The notes under the pieces: model-generated
Told to the model about the DNA's origin: nothing
Seen by the model: the letters and a program-made list of their open reading frames with translations, nothing else
Database searches by the model: none
From: Opitutia bacterium
GTDB lineage: Bacteria; Verrucomicrobiota; Verrucomicrobiia; Opitutales; UBA953
Assembly: GCA_947455415.1 (NCBI GenBank)
Contig: CANGNX010000005.1
Location: forward strand, 1 to 34,823
Direction of reading: 5' to 3'
DNA length: 34,823 bases
Program-made: the position numbers and the translations under genes
Part shown: positions 9,517 through 18,961 of the stretch, piece by piece
How positions within the stretch are numbered: the first letter of the stretch is position 1
Layout of the letters: each line of letters begins with the position of its first letter

Positions 9517-9951
9517 ATGGAACAGACCCTCATCATTCTCAAGCCCGACTGCATGGAGCGCCGTCTCTACGGCACCGTTTTGGCCCGCTTTGAGGCGGAA
9601 GGTTTTGATATCCAGGCCTGCAAATTGACGGTGCTGACCAAGGCCCAATTGCGCGAGCACTACGCCCACGTGGCCGATAAGCCTTTTTACCCAGACATCG
9701 AAGCCTTCATGTCTTCCCGTCCGGTCATCATTGCCGTGCTCTCGGGGGACAAGGTGATTTCTCGCGTGCGCGATTTATTGGGCCCTACCAATTCTAAGGT
9801 GGCCCCGAAAGGAACCATTCGTGGCGATTTTGGCACCGAGATGATGCGCAATGTTTGTCACGCTTCGGACAGTCCAGAAGCTGCGTCGGCCGAGATTCGT
9901 CGTTTCTTTAAGGCCGACGAAGTTTTTCAGCCTGCAGTGGCTCGCGGATAA
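9517..9951 (+). CDS. ndk: Nucleoside diphosphate kinase
   Basis: EQTLIILKPDCMERRLYGTVLARFE; GPTNSKVAPKGTIRGDFG; NVCHASDSPEAASAEI active-site His motif. Confidence 0.96.
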   Translation: MEQTLIILKPDCMERRLYGTVLARFEAEGFDIQACKLTVLTKAQLREHYAHVADKPFYPDIEAFMSSRPVIIAVLSGDKVISRVRDLLGPTNSKVAPKGTIRGDFGTEMMRNVCHASDSPEAASAEIRRFFKADEVFQPAVARG

Positions 9952-9998
9952 GTCTCGTTGGCTTGCATCTTTTTAAGACCTGCGGGGTTTTAAGATTC

Positions 9999-10625
9999 AT
10001 GAAGCCATTCGTCTTTTTTGTCTTCGGATTATTTTTAATCCGAACCGAAGCAGCGGAATCCGTTGCACCTAAAGTAACGCCAGGCTTTGTTTTAAAAAGT
10101 TCGGTGGTCGCCGAAGGAGCCGCGATTCCCGTTGAATTTACAGGTGATGGTGCGGGTATTAGTCCACCGATTGAATGGAGAGGGGCCCCTGCAGGAACCA
10201 GATCGTATGTCGTAATCATGCACCATTTCCCGCACGAAGGTGATCCGGCGCGGTGGTATTGGACGTTATATAATATACCTGCGAATGTGACGTCACTGCC
10301 GAAGGGGGTGAAGGGCGTCGGCATTAATGGCACTAACTGCGTCAACTCCGACTTAGCTTACGCTCCGCCACATTCTAAAGGGCCGGGAGTGAAGAAATAC
10401 ACCATCACGGTTTACGCTTTGTCGGTTGCGCCTAAAACGATGCCAGCGAAGCAAGCGAATCGCGATACATTGTTGGCAGCCATCAAAGGAATAACACTGG
10501 CTCAGGCTGAACTCAATTTTACCTACGATCGTACGGGGGTAGTCGGTGCGGGGTCCTCTGCTGAAGCAGGTTCGGCCAAGCCCAGACGCGATTCTACCAA
10601 GTCGAGTTCACCTGCGGCTCAATAA
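9999..10625 (+). CDS. Secreted PEBP-family protein (YbhB/YbcL, Raf kinase inhibitor-like)
   Basis: Signal peptide MKPFVFFVFGLFLIRTEA; FTGDGAGISPPIEWRGAPAGTRSYVVIM...WYWTLYNIPANV; YAPPHSKGPGVKKYTITVYAL. Confidence 0.85.
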   Translation: MKPFVFFVFGLFLIRTEAAESVAPKVTPGFVLKSSVVAEGAAIPVEFTGDGAGISPPIEWRGAPAGTRSYVVIMHHFPHEGDPARWYWTLYNIPANVTSLPKGVKGVGINGTNCVNSDLAYAPPHSKGPGVKKYTITVYALSVAPKTMPAKQANRDTLLAAIKGITLAQAELNFTYDRTGVVGAGSSAEAGSAKPRRDSTKSSSPAAQ

Positions 10626-10687
10626 TTTTTAGTCAAAAAGCGACTTCCCCGTTGCCCTATGCCGGGGTTATTTCGCAATGTTAAAGC

Positions 10688-11956
10688 ATGTTGGACCCAA
10701 AGTTACTTCGTGAACAAACCGACTTTGTCCGCAAGGGCATTGCGCGTAAAAAATTTCAGGTCGACCTCGATGCGGTGCTAGCAGCCGACGAGGTGCGCCG
10801 TCATGCGGTGGTGGAATTTGAATCCGCTCGGGCTGAACAGAATGCCGCGAACAAAGAGATGGCCGCTATGCCTAAGGGCTCACCTGAATTTCAGGCTAAA
10901 TTATTGGAGATGAAGTCGGCTTCTGCGCGCGTGAAAGAGCTCGAGAAAAAAGTCAGCGAAGCAGAAGAAGTTTGGAAGCAGGTCGGTTTGACGGTGCCTA
11001 ATGTTCCTCACGAATCCGTGCCCGAAGGTCGCACTGAGGCCGACAACAAAGTCGTCGCTACCTGGGGTGATGAAGCGAAGTTAGTTTCGACGGCGGCCAA
11101 GCCGCACTGGGATATTGCGTGGTTTGCGAAGGCGATTGATTTTGAACGTGGCGTCAAAGTAACCGGCGCCGGTTTCCCGTTTTACGTCGGAGATATGGCA
11201 CGTCTGGTGCGGGCCTTGATTCAATATTTCTTAGAAGAAGCCAATGCTGCGGGTTACACTGAAGTACATGCGCCTTTACTGGTGAATGCGGCAAGTGCGA
11301 CGGCCACAGGTCAACTGCCCGACAAAGAAGGTCAGATGTACCATGCTCAGACGGATGATTTTTATATGATTCCGACCGCCGAGGTGCCGGTCACGAATTT
11401 CTTCCGCGATGAAATTATCGATGAGGGTGCCTTGCCTGTGAAGCGTTGTGGTTACACGCCCTGTTTCCGACGTGAAGCTGGCAGCTGGGGTGCGCACGTG
11501 CGTGGCCTCAATCGCTTGCACCAATTTGATAAGGTGGAGCTCGTGAAATGGGTGCACCCCGATCAGTCGTTTGCCGAATTAGAATTACTACGTGGTGATG
11601 CGGAGCGTCTCTTACAGAAATTAAATTTACCTTACCGCGTGTTGTTGATTTGTGCAGGCGATATTGGTTTCTCACACAGCAAACAGTACGACTTGGAAGT
11701 CTGGGCAGGAGGACAGAAGCGCTGGCTGGAAGTTTCGAGTTGTTCAAACTTTACTGACTTCCAGGCGCGCCGCGCGGGCATACGTTTCCGTCCGAAAGAC
11801 GGTAAGCCAGAGTTTGTACACACCTTGAACGGTTCGGGCTTGGGCTTGCCTCGAGTCTTGGCGGCGATTTTGGAAAATAATCTTCAGCCCGATGGCACGG
11901 TGATTATTCCCGAGGCCTTGCGTCGCTGGTACGGCAAAGAAACGCTCAAGTTTTAA
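10688..11956 (+). CDS. serS: Seryl-tRNA synthetase
   Basis: MLDPKLLREQTDFVRKGIARK, motif 2 region PCFRREAGSWG, C-terminal NGSGLGLPRVLAAILENNLQPDGTVIIPEALR. Confidence 0.97.
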   Translation: MLDPKLLREQTDFVRKGIARKKFQVDLDAVLAADEVRRHAVVEFESARAEQNAANKEMAAMPKGSPEFQAKLLEMKSASARVKELEKKVSEAEEVWKQVGLTVPNVPHESVPEGRTEADNKVVATWGDEAKLVSTAAKPHWDIAWFAKAIDFERGVKVTGAGFPFYVGDMARLVRALIQYFLEEANAAGYTEVHAPLLVNAASATATGQLPDKEGQMYHAQTDDFYMIPTAEVPVTNFFRDEIIDEGALPVKRCGYTPCFRREAGSWGAHVRGLNRLHQFDKVELVKWVHPDQSFAELELLRGDAERLLQKLNLPYRVLLICAGDIGFSHSKQYDLEVWAGGQKRWLEVSSCSNFTDFQARRAGIRFRPKDGKPEFVHTLNGSGLGLPRVLAAILENNLQPDGTVIIPEALRRWYGKETLKF

Positions 11957-11986
11957 GTTCACTTTAGATTGGCAGGGCAGGGTGGA

Positions 11987-12002
11987 GCGCTAACGTTAGC
12001 GC
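11987..12002. repeat. 16-bp perfect palindrome immediately 5' of the tilS GTG start
   Basis: GCGCTAACGTTAGCGC equals its own reverse complement; the GTG starts at 12003. Confidence 0.9.
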
Positions 12003-13403
12003 GTGTCCGAAGAGTTGCCACCCGCCGTTGATCTACGTCATGCCTGTGCTCAGTTGCCAGCATTGAGCCTGCTGGCTTTGGAGAAATTTGAAACCATTGG
12101 AGTGGCGGTTTCGGGCGGAGCGGATTCGATTTATTTATTGGCGGCTATGTGGGCAAATCCGATTTATCGAAATCGATTATGCGTTTTGCATTTTAATCAC
12201 CGTGTACGTGGGGCGGACGCCGAACGAGACGAAGCCTTTGTCCGAAATTTTTCTGCCGCACTCGGTGTGCCCTGTGTGGTGGGACGGCGAGCGGAAGCCG
12301 GTGAGGCCAGCGAATGGGCGTTGCGTGAAGCACGTAATGAATTCTTCGCCCAGCAACGTCAGGCCTTAGGTTTTAAACTCATTTGTACCGCGCACCATAT
12401 TGACGATGTGGCGGAAACGATGCTCATGCGACTGGCACGTGGTGCGGGCCTAAGTGGCCTGTCGGCGCCGCGTGTTTGGCAGACCTTACAGGACGGACAT
12501 ATGCGCTATCGGCCATTGATTGCGTCGGGCTTAAATAAGAAAAGTATTTTGCAACAGTTGTCGGCCGCATGTATTCCATGGTGCGAGGATGCCACGAATG
12601 CTTTACCCATTGCTTGGCGGAATCGCATTCGCGCTTGGCTGAGTGGTGGTGCCGAGAAGGTTTTGGGTGAGCGTTATGCGTCGGGCTTTGCTCATTCCGC
12701 ACAAGTGATTGAGCAGGCCCGTCAGGCCTTGCTCGCTTGGGCCGACGAATTAGGTGCCGGCGTGATCGATGGGGCGATGTCGGCTAGAGTCTTACGTAAT
12801 CGTCCGCACGGTTTAATCCATGTCGCCCTTGCTCGTTTTTTACAGCACCACGGTTTGGGTGCAGCCAGTGGACGGTCTGTTGAACTCTTGGTCGATGCCA
12901 TTGAGTGCGGCATGGAAATTCAGGTTTCCGTTTTGGGTCGGCAGGTGAAAGTTACGCAGGGCGTAGTGCGACTCGTGGCTGAAGCCTCGGTGCCCTTTGG
13001 TTCCGATTTAAGGAATTTAAAATTGGGCGTGCTCGATGATGAGTGTGGCCTCTTAGCAGAGGAAGTTGCGGTCGATGCATCGCTTTGGGAAAAGTTATCA
13101 CGCGGTGACATTCCGCCCAGTCGCGAGGTGTACTTATCGGCCACGGCTTTGGGTGCCTTAACCTGGCGTGGAAGGGTGGAGGGCGACCGCTATCAGCCCC
13201 TCGGTTTAAACGGGGTAGCAAAAATTTCTGATTTATTAATTAACCGTAAAATCCCATTGGCTCAGCGGGAAACGCTACCGGTGGTGATGCTAGGAGCGGA
13301 AATTTTATGGGTACCGTCGATTCCGCCAGCGGAATTATACAAGTTAAAGGGGCCCACAGATAGGGCTCTCCGATTGACTTGGCTCACCCCCTGCTTAGGT
13401 TGA
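12003..13403 (+). CDS. tilS: tRNA(Ile)-lysidine synthase
   Basis: GVAVSGGADSIYLL PP-loop (SGGxDS), LHFNHRVRGADAERDEAFV, TAHHIDDVAETMLMRLARGAGLSGL; GTG start; upstream of ftsH, a common synteny. Confidence 0.93.
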   Translation: MSEELPPAVDLRHACAQLPALSLLALEKFETIGVAVSGGADSIYLLAAMWANPIYRNRLCVLHFNHRVRGADAERDEAFVRNFSAALGVPCVVGRRAEAGEASEWALREARNEFFAQQRQALGFKLICTAHHIDDVAETMLMRLARGAGLSGLSAPRVWQTLQDGHMRYRPLIASGLNKKSILQQLSAACIPWCEDATNALPIAWRNRIRAWLSGGAEKVLGERYASGFAHSAQVIEQARQALLAWADELGAGVIDGAMSARVLRNRPHGLIHVALARFLQHHGLGAASGRSVELLVDAIECGMEIQVSVLGRQVKVTQGVVRLVAEASVPFGSDLRNLKLGVLDDECGLLAEEVAVDASLWEKLSRGDIPPSREVYLSATALGALTWRGRVEGDRYQPLGLNGVAKISDLLINRKIPLAQRETLPVVMLGAEILWVPSIPPAELYKLKGPTDRALRLTWLTPCLG

Positions 13404-13414
13404 ATTCTCCGCCA

Positions 13415-15391
13415 ATGAGCCAAGATAATAACGACAATAATAATGGAAATCGTATTAACGCCAAACCCCTGCTGGTTTGGGTTATCCTCATTGGATTGGT
13501 GGCTTTATTGGTGAATTACAGTGCCCCTGCCGGTAATAGCGTGCAGCAACTGGGCGTGGGCCAGGTCTTATCGTTGGCTCAAGAGAAGAAGATTAAGAAT
13601 TTAACCGTTAAGCCTGACCCCTCGGCTGGCTCGGACAGCTGGTATCAGCTCTCAGGTGAACTGGAAGTTAAAGGTGCATCAGCGGACGACAAAGCACGCT
13701 TCGTGGCCGCTGGTCGAGTGACCGAAAAAGAATTTGAAGCCTTACGTGGAGCGGTGGCGAAGGATGCTTTCAAAGAAGTTCCGGCCCAAACCGGCTTCAC
13801 GATGTTCCTTTATAACGTTCTGCCGACGTTGCTGATTTCGGGTATCGTTCTCTACATGATGTACCGCTTCTTGAAGAACGCGAATCGTGGGGCGATGCAG
13901 TTTGCGAAATCGCGCGCACGCTTGAATGCCAATGAAACTGAGGGCACCACGTTTAAGGACGTCGCTGGTTGCGATGAGGCGAAGGAAGAAGTAAAAGAAA
14001 TCGTTGATTTTCTGAAGGATCCTAAGCGCTTCACGAAAATGGGTGCCACGATTCCGAAGGGCATCTTAATGGTCGGACCTCCTGGCACGGGAAAAACTTT
14101 ATTGGCTCGTGCGGTGGCAGGTGAAGCCAAGGTCCCCTTCTTGAGTATCAGCGGTTCCGACTTCGTGGAAATGTTTGTTGGCGTTGGTGCAGCACGTGTG
14201 CGCGACACTTTTGAGCAGGCTCGCAAGATGGCGCCTTGCATTATCTTTATTGATGAAATTGACGCCGTCGGCCGCCAGCGTGGTGCGGGCGTCGGTGGTG
14301 GCAATGACGAGCGCGAGCAGACGCTTAACTCTTTGTTGGTTGAGATGGATGGCTTTGATGGCCAAGCCGGCGTGATTGTCATTGGTGCGACCAATCGTGC
14401 GGACGTGTTGGATCAAGCCTTGCTTCGCCCCGGACGTTTCGACCGCCAAGTGTATGTTGATTTGCCTGATTTGAAAGGCCGCGAAGCGGTCTTGGCCGTA
14501 CACGCTAAACGTTTCCAACTCGGTGCCTCGGTGGATTTAAACCGCGTCGCTCGTATCACCACGGGTATGTCGGGCGCTGACTTAGCAAACCTTTTAAACG
14601 AAGGTGCGCTGCATGCGGGTCGTCGTAATCGCGATAAAGTTGAGATGTCAGACATTGAAGAAGCGCGCGATAAAATTGCTTACGGCCGTGAACGTCGTCG
14701 CGCGATGGATGAAGAAGATCGTCGCAGCACGGCTTACCACGAGGCGGGCCATGCGATTGTCCAGGCCGTGATTGATGATGGAACGATGCCCTTGCACAAA
14801 GTGACAATTTTGCCGCGCGGTCGTGCCTTAGGCATGGCGATGTTCTTGCCGAAAAAAGATATCCTCGGTTACTCCAAGGTTCGTTTGCTCAGTTATATTT
14901 GCACCGCAATGGCTGGCCGCATTGGCGAAAAAGTAGTCACCGGAGATATTTCGAATGGTGCCTCATCGGATATCAAACAAGCCACGCGTATGGCCCGTCA
15001 GATGGTCTGCGATTGGGGCATGAGTGACTTGGGTCCCATTTCTTATAACGAAAACTCGGACACGATTTTCTTGGGTCGCGAAATCTCCCGCACCCAATCG
15101 CACAGCGATGAAACCGCCCGTCGAATCGATGAAGCCGTCGCGAAAATTGTGAGTGAGCAATACACCCGCGCCGAAAAGATTATCGCCGAGCACGCGGAGG
15201 CGCACCGCAAGGTAGCGGAAGCGCTCCTCGAGCATGAGACGCTCGACGGCGTGCATGTGATGGAAATTTTAAAGACCGGTTCGATGCAGACGCCGATTGT
15301 CGGTACGCCTGTGCCTAACCTCGTGCGCGAGCCGAACGCTCCAGGAACTGAGCCTGAAGCAGGTACGCAGACATCGCCCACCCCTGCTTGA
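13415..15391 (+). CDS. ftsH: ATP-dependent zinc metalloprotease FtsH
   Basis: [40 protein letters not shown] zinc motif; N-terminal [22 protein letters not shown] start preferred over the extension at 13379. Confidence 0.97.
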   Translation: MSQDNNDNNNGNRINAKPLLVWVILIGLVALLVNYSAPAGNSVQQLGVGQVLSLAQEKKIKNLTVKPDPSAGSDSWYQLSGELEVKGASADDKARFVAAGRVTEKEFEALRGAVAKDAFKEVPAQTGFTMFLYNVLPTLLISGIVLYMMYRFLKNANRGAMQFAKSRARLNANETEGTTFKDVAGCDEAKEEVKEIVDFLKDPKRFTKMGATIPKGILMVGPPGTGKTLLARAVAGEAKVPFLSISGSDFVEMFVGVGAARVRDTFEQARKMAPCIIFIDEIDAVGRQRGAGVGGGNDEREQTLNSLLVEMDGFDGQAGVIVIGATNRADVLDQALLRPGRFDRQVYVDLPDLKGREAVLAVHAKRFQLGASVDLNRVARITTGMSGADLANLLNEGALHAGRRNRDKVEMSDIEEARDKIAYGRERRRAMDEEDRRSTAYHEAGHAIVQAVIDDGTMPLHKVTILPRGRALGMAMFLPKKDILGYSKVRLLSYICTAMAGRIGEKVVTGDISNGASSDIKQATRMARQMVCDWGMSDLGPISYNENSDTIFLGREISRTQSHSDETARRIDEAVAKIVSEQYTRAEKIIAEHAEAHRKVAEALLEHETLDGVHVMEILKTGSMQTPIVGTPVPNLVREPNAPGTEPEAGTQTSPTPA

Positions 15392-15428
15392 GGTTTGCAC
15401 CCGACCGTTTTCACCCTAAGCTTTGATT

Positions 15429-16001
15429 ATGGTTATCGGGCTTACGGGTGGAATTGGTTGCGGTAAGACCGCAGCGGCTAGGTTTTTTGAACCGCATGGC
15501 TTCGTCATTGTGGAGGCCGATCAATTGGCCCGCGTGGCCTTAGCGGAGTTACCAAGTTTAGCGGCCATACAGGCACGGTGGGGGAAGGATTGTTTACGCT
15601 CGGATGGTTCGCCCAATCGGGAATGGATTGGACGAAAGGTTTTTGCGGATGCGAACGAACGCGCTTTCTTGGAATCGCTTTTGCACCCGAGAGTTGCGAC
15701 GTTGCGAGCGCAGGCGACGGCCGATCGGTCTCGCTCCTACATCGTGGAAATACCGCTCCTCTTTGAGTTGGGCCTCGAAAGCACCTTTGATGCCGTCGTG
15801 TGTATCGCATGTTCAGATGAAGTGCGTTTAAATCGACTCGAGAAACGCGGACTCTCCCGAGAACAGGCTACGGCACGCATTAATACGCAAATGCCTATCA
15901 GTGAAAAGGTTAAGAAATCAAAATACGTGATTTTTAACGATGGTGACCTCGATTTTTTAGAAGCTCAGGTGGATCGGCTAGTGACCACCTTAAGACCGTA
16001 A
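15429..16001 (+). CDS. coaE: Dephospho-CoA kinase
   Basis: MVIGLTGGIGCGKTAAARFFEPHGF P-loop, VEADQLAR, VEIPLLFELGLE; the TTG start at 15423 is an alternative. Confidence 0.93.
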   Translation: MVIGLTGGIGCGKTAAARFFEPHGFVIVEADQLARVALAELPSLAAIQARWGKDCLRSDGSPNREWIGRKVFADANERAFLESLLHPRVATLRAQATADRSRSYIVEIPLLFELGLESTFDAVVCIACSDEVRLNRLEKRGLSREQATARINTQMPISEKVKKSKYVIFNDGDLDFLEAQVDRLVTTLRP

Positions 16002-16074
16002 AAAACTCGTCATAAAACGCCTAGTTTGCGGTTGCGGTGGGGGTGGGCAGTTTTACCGTTTCCTTTACACCTCT

Positions 16075-16094
16075 CTCTGCCGTTTACGGCAGAG
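16075..16094 (+). other. Perfect 8-bp hairpin in the coaE-pilB intergenic region
   Basis: CTCTGCCG-TTTA-CGGCAGAG; not followed by a U-tract. Confidence 0.55.
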
Positions 16095-16132
16095 TCCCAT
16101 TAACCCCTTCTTCCGCCTAGGATTACCTTCCC

Positions 16133-17848
16133 GTGACGACCGCCGACGATTTCGTCATTCAATTTATTCAAGACAAGGGACTCGTTTCCTCGGCCGACGT
16201 GGCTGAGGCCCGTGCCGCTTTAACGAGCATTCCCGACGGGCAGAATCCAGATACCCTGGCCATTGCCAAACTGGTAGAGACGGGGAAAGTTAGCTGGGCG
16301 AATATTACCAAGGAGTTGGGTAAGGAGTTTGATATGGAGGTCATTGACGTTTCGGTGGTGGCGCCAGCCGATGCCCTATTGAAATTGGTGGGTCGCGAGT
16401 TGGCCGAACGCTCTAATATTTTGCCCCTGCAAATGGATGGAGCGGAATTGTTAATCGCAATTGCAGATCCGTTAGACACGGAAACTTTAGACTCACTTTC
16501 ACGCGTATTAAAATTAACTTTAAATACCAAATTAGCTCCGCCGGATGAATTAAAAATCGCCATCGAGCGCTGTTACACGGGCGGACAGCCCGCGGGTGGA
16601 GCGGACGACATTTTGGGCGGCATGGGTGGAGCCGATGGGGTAGAATTGCCCTCCACGGGCGATGTGAAGCAGGAAGACGCGCCGATTATCCGCTACGTGA
16701 ATTCATTGATTGTAGATGCGATTCGTCGCAAGGCTTCGGATATTCACTTGGAGCCACTCGAAAAGCGTTTCCGGGTGCGTTTCCGAATCGACGGTGTGTT
16801 GCAGGAGATGAAAGGACCCGCCAAGCGCCTGCAGGCCTCGGTCATTTCGCGCCTGAAATTAATGGCCGAAGTTTCGCTTGCGGAAAAACGAATTCCGCAA
16901 GACGGACGGATTCAAGCCCGTACGGGTGGGCGTGATATTGACTTACGTGTTTCGATTTTGCCGACGGTTTACGGGGAGTCGATTGTCATGCGTATTCTTG
17001 ATAAAGAAGGCCTGAAGCTCGGCTTGCCCGAGTTAGGTTTCTTTGCGGATGACCAAGCAAAATTCCAAGGCCTGATTTCCGGTTCGGATGGAGTGTTCCT
17101 CGTCACTGGTCCAACGGGCTCGGGTAAATCCACCACGCTTTATTCGGCACTGAATTATATCAACAAGCCTGACCGCAAAATTATCACGGTCGAAGATCCA
17201 GTGGAATACCAGATGGCGGGTATCAATCAGGTCCAGGTGAAGCGCGATGTCGGCATGACCTTTGCCGCTGCGCTACGCGCTATGTTACGTCAGGCGCCTA
17301 ACATCGTGATGATCGGTGAAATTCGAGATTTAGAAACCGCTGAAATTGCGATTAACGCTGCGCTCACAGGTCACATGGTCTTCTCGACTTTGCACACCAA
17401 CGATTCCGTTAGCGCAGTCACGCGCTTGGTGGATATCGGCGTGAAGCCTTTCCTGGTTTCTGCGGCGTTACGTGGAGCTTTGGCCCAACGTCTGGTCCGC
17501 CGTGTTTGTCAGTCCTGTGCGCAGCCGTATAAGCCAACGGCGAAGGAACTTTATACCATTGGTATGACAGAGCAGGACATTGCCGGTGCGACCCCAATGA
17601 AGGGTGCGGGATGTCCGAAGTGTAACGAACGTGGCTACAAGGGTCGCCGGGGTGTCTTCGAACTTTTCGTGATTACCGAAGAAGTTCAGGAAATGATTTA
17701 TTCGGGCTCCAGTTTAGTGGAGCTCCGTCGCAAGGCACGTGAATCGGGCATGCGCACGATGCGTGAAGACGGTCAACGCAAAGTGGCATCGGGTATGACC
17801 ACGGTGGAAGAAGTCATGGGTGCCACGGTGGCGGATGATGTCATCTAA
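16133..17848 (+). CDS. GspE/PilB-family secretion/pilus assembly ATPase (first copy)
   Basis: [20 protein letters not shown] Walker A, ITVEDPVEYQ, VMIGEIRDLETAEIA, CxxC...CxxC zinc motif (CQSC/CPKC); GTG start. Confidence 0.93.
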   Translation: MTTADDFVIQFIQDKGLVSSADVAEARAALTSIPDGQNPDTLAIAKLVETGKVSWANITKELGKEFDMEVIDVSVVAPADALLKLVGRELAERSNILPLQMDGAELLIAIADPLDTETLDSLSRVLKLTLNTKLAPPDELKIAIERCYTGGQPAGGADDILGGMGGADGVELPSTGDVKQEDAPIIRYVNSLIVDAIRRKASDIHLEPLEKRFRVRFRIDGVLQEMKGPAKRLQASVISRLKLMAEVSLAEKRIPQDGRIQARTGGRDIDLRVSILPTVYGESIVMRILDKEGLKLGLPELGFFADDQAKFQGLISGSDGVFLVTGPTGSGKSTTLYSALNYINKPDRKIITVEDPVEYQMAGINQVQVKRDVGMTFAAALRAMLRQAPNIVMIGEIRDLETAEIAINAALTGHMVFSTLHTNDSVSAVTRLVDIGVKPFLVSAALRGALAQRLVRRVCQSCAQPYKPTAKELYTIGMTEQDIAGATPMKGAGCPKCNERGYKGRRGVFELFVITEEVQEMIYSGSSLVELRRKARESGMRTMREDGQRKVASGMTTVEEVMGATVADDVI

Positions 17849-17853
17849 TCGGC

Positions 17854-18933
17854 ATGGCGTACGACCTTCAAGATTTGCTGAAAGCCATGGTCGACAATGG
17901 CGGGTCCGACTTGCACTTACACGTCGGCGTTCCCCCCGCTCTACGCATCGCTGGTAAAATGGTTCAGGTTCAAGGTGCAGCGTTAACAGCTGTAGATACC
18001 GAAGCTATGGCGAAGACGATTATGCCTCCGATGCAAGCACAGCGACTTGAGCACGATGGTGGTTGCGACTTTGGTTTTAGGTATGGGCCTGGTGACCGTC
18101 GGTTTCGTGCTAATATTTTTCGGTCACAAGGCTCCCTTGGTTTAGTTTTACGACTGATCACCAACAAACTTTACACGCTCGATCAACTTCGTTTGCCCAA
18201 TACGATTAAATCTCTGCTTGGTCGTTCAGGTGGCCTAATTTTAGTCGCATGTCCGACTGGTTTTGGAAAGTCGACCACACTCGCGGCGATGATTGATTGG
18301 ATTAATAATAATGAGAGTGGCCACGTGATTACCTTAGAAGAGCCGATTGAGTTTATTCATGAACCGAAGAGGTGTGTCATTAGCCAACGCGAGGTTCTGA
18401 CGGATGTCCCCAGTTTTGCTGAAGGTATTCGGGCGGCTCTACGACAAGACCCTGATGTTATTCTGGTCGGCGAGATGCGGGATTTAGAAACCATCTCAGC
18501 TGCCGTGACTGCTGCCGAAACTGGGCACCTCGTGCTTGCCTCACTTCACACGACGGGCGCAGGCCGGACAGTAGATCGTATCATTGATGCTTTCCCGGAT
18601 AATGCGCGTGAACAGATTAGAACTCAGTTAGCAGCTTCTTTGGCGGCAATCATTTCTCAGGTTTTATTAAAAACCAAAGACGGACGTCGCGTAGCTGCAT
18701 TTGAAATCATGGTTCGTACGGATGGCATTGCTGCAAAAATCCGTGATAAAAAAACTTATCAAATCGCCTCAGATATTGAAACGGGAGTCGCTCGCGGCAT
18801 GCGCACCTTGGATTCAGATTTAATTACACTCTACAAGCAGGGTGAGATCGAAGAATCGGAGATCATGACTTATTGTCAGGACGTTGAAGCTATGAAAGCC
18901 CGCCTCAAGCTACACGGTAGTACCGTAAACTAA
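17854..18933 (+). CDS. PilT-like twitching-motility ATPase with non-canonical Walker A
   Basis: [81 protein letters not shown]; Walker A reads [12 protein letters not shown]. Confidence 0.92.
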   Translation: MAYDLQDLLKAMVDNGGSDLHLHVGVPPALRIAGKMVQVQGAALTAVDTEAMAKTIMPPMQAQRLEHDGGCDFGFRYGPGDRRFRANIFRSQGSLGLVLRLITNKLYTLDQLRLPNTIKSLLGRSGGLILVACPTGFGKSTTLAAMIDWINNNESGHVITLEEPIEFIHEPKRCVISQREVLTDVPSFAEGIRAALRQDPDVILVGEMRDLETISAAVTAAETGHLVLASLHTTGAGRTVDRIIDAFPDNAREQIRTQLAASLAAIISQVLLKTKDGRRVAAFEIMVRTDGIAAKIRDKKTYQIASDIETGVARGMRTLDSDLITLYKQGEIEESEIMTYCQDVEAMKARLKLHGSTVN

Positions 18934-18961
18934 TCCCAATCACTTTAATAAAAATCATACC

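Noticed and set aside
10647-10672. CCCCG...CGGGG hairpin followed by TTATTT before serS (possible terminator or T-box)
   Set aside because: Short interrupted stem, weak U-tract, and the leader is far too short for a T-box; too ambiguous to call.
13852-14394. 180-aa minus-strand ORF inside ftsH
   Set aside because: Antisense to a highly conserved AAA+ domain; low-complexity Ser/Thr/Pro translation typical of a shadow ORF; no independent evidence.
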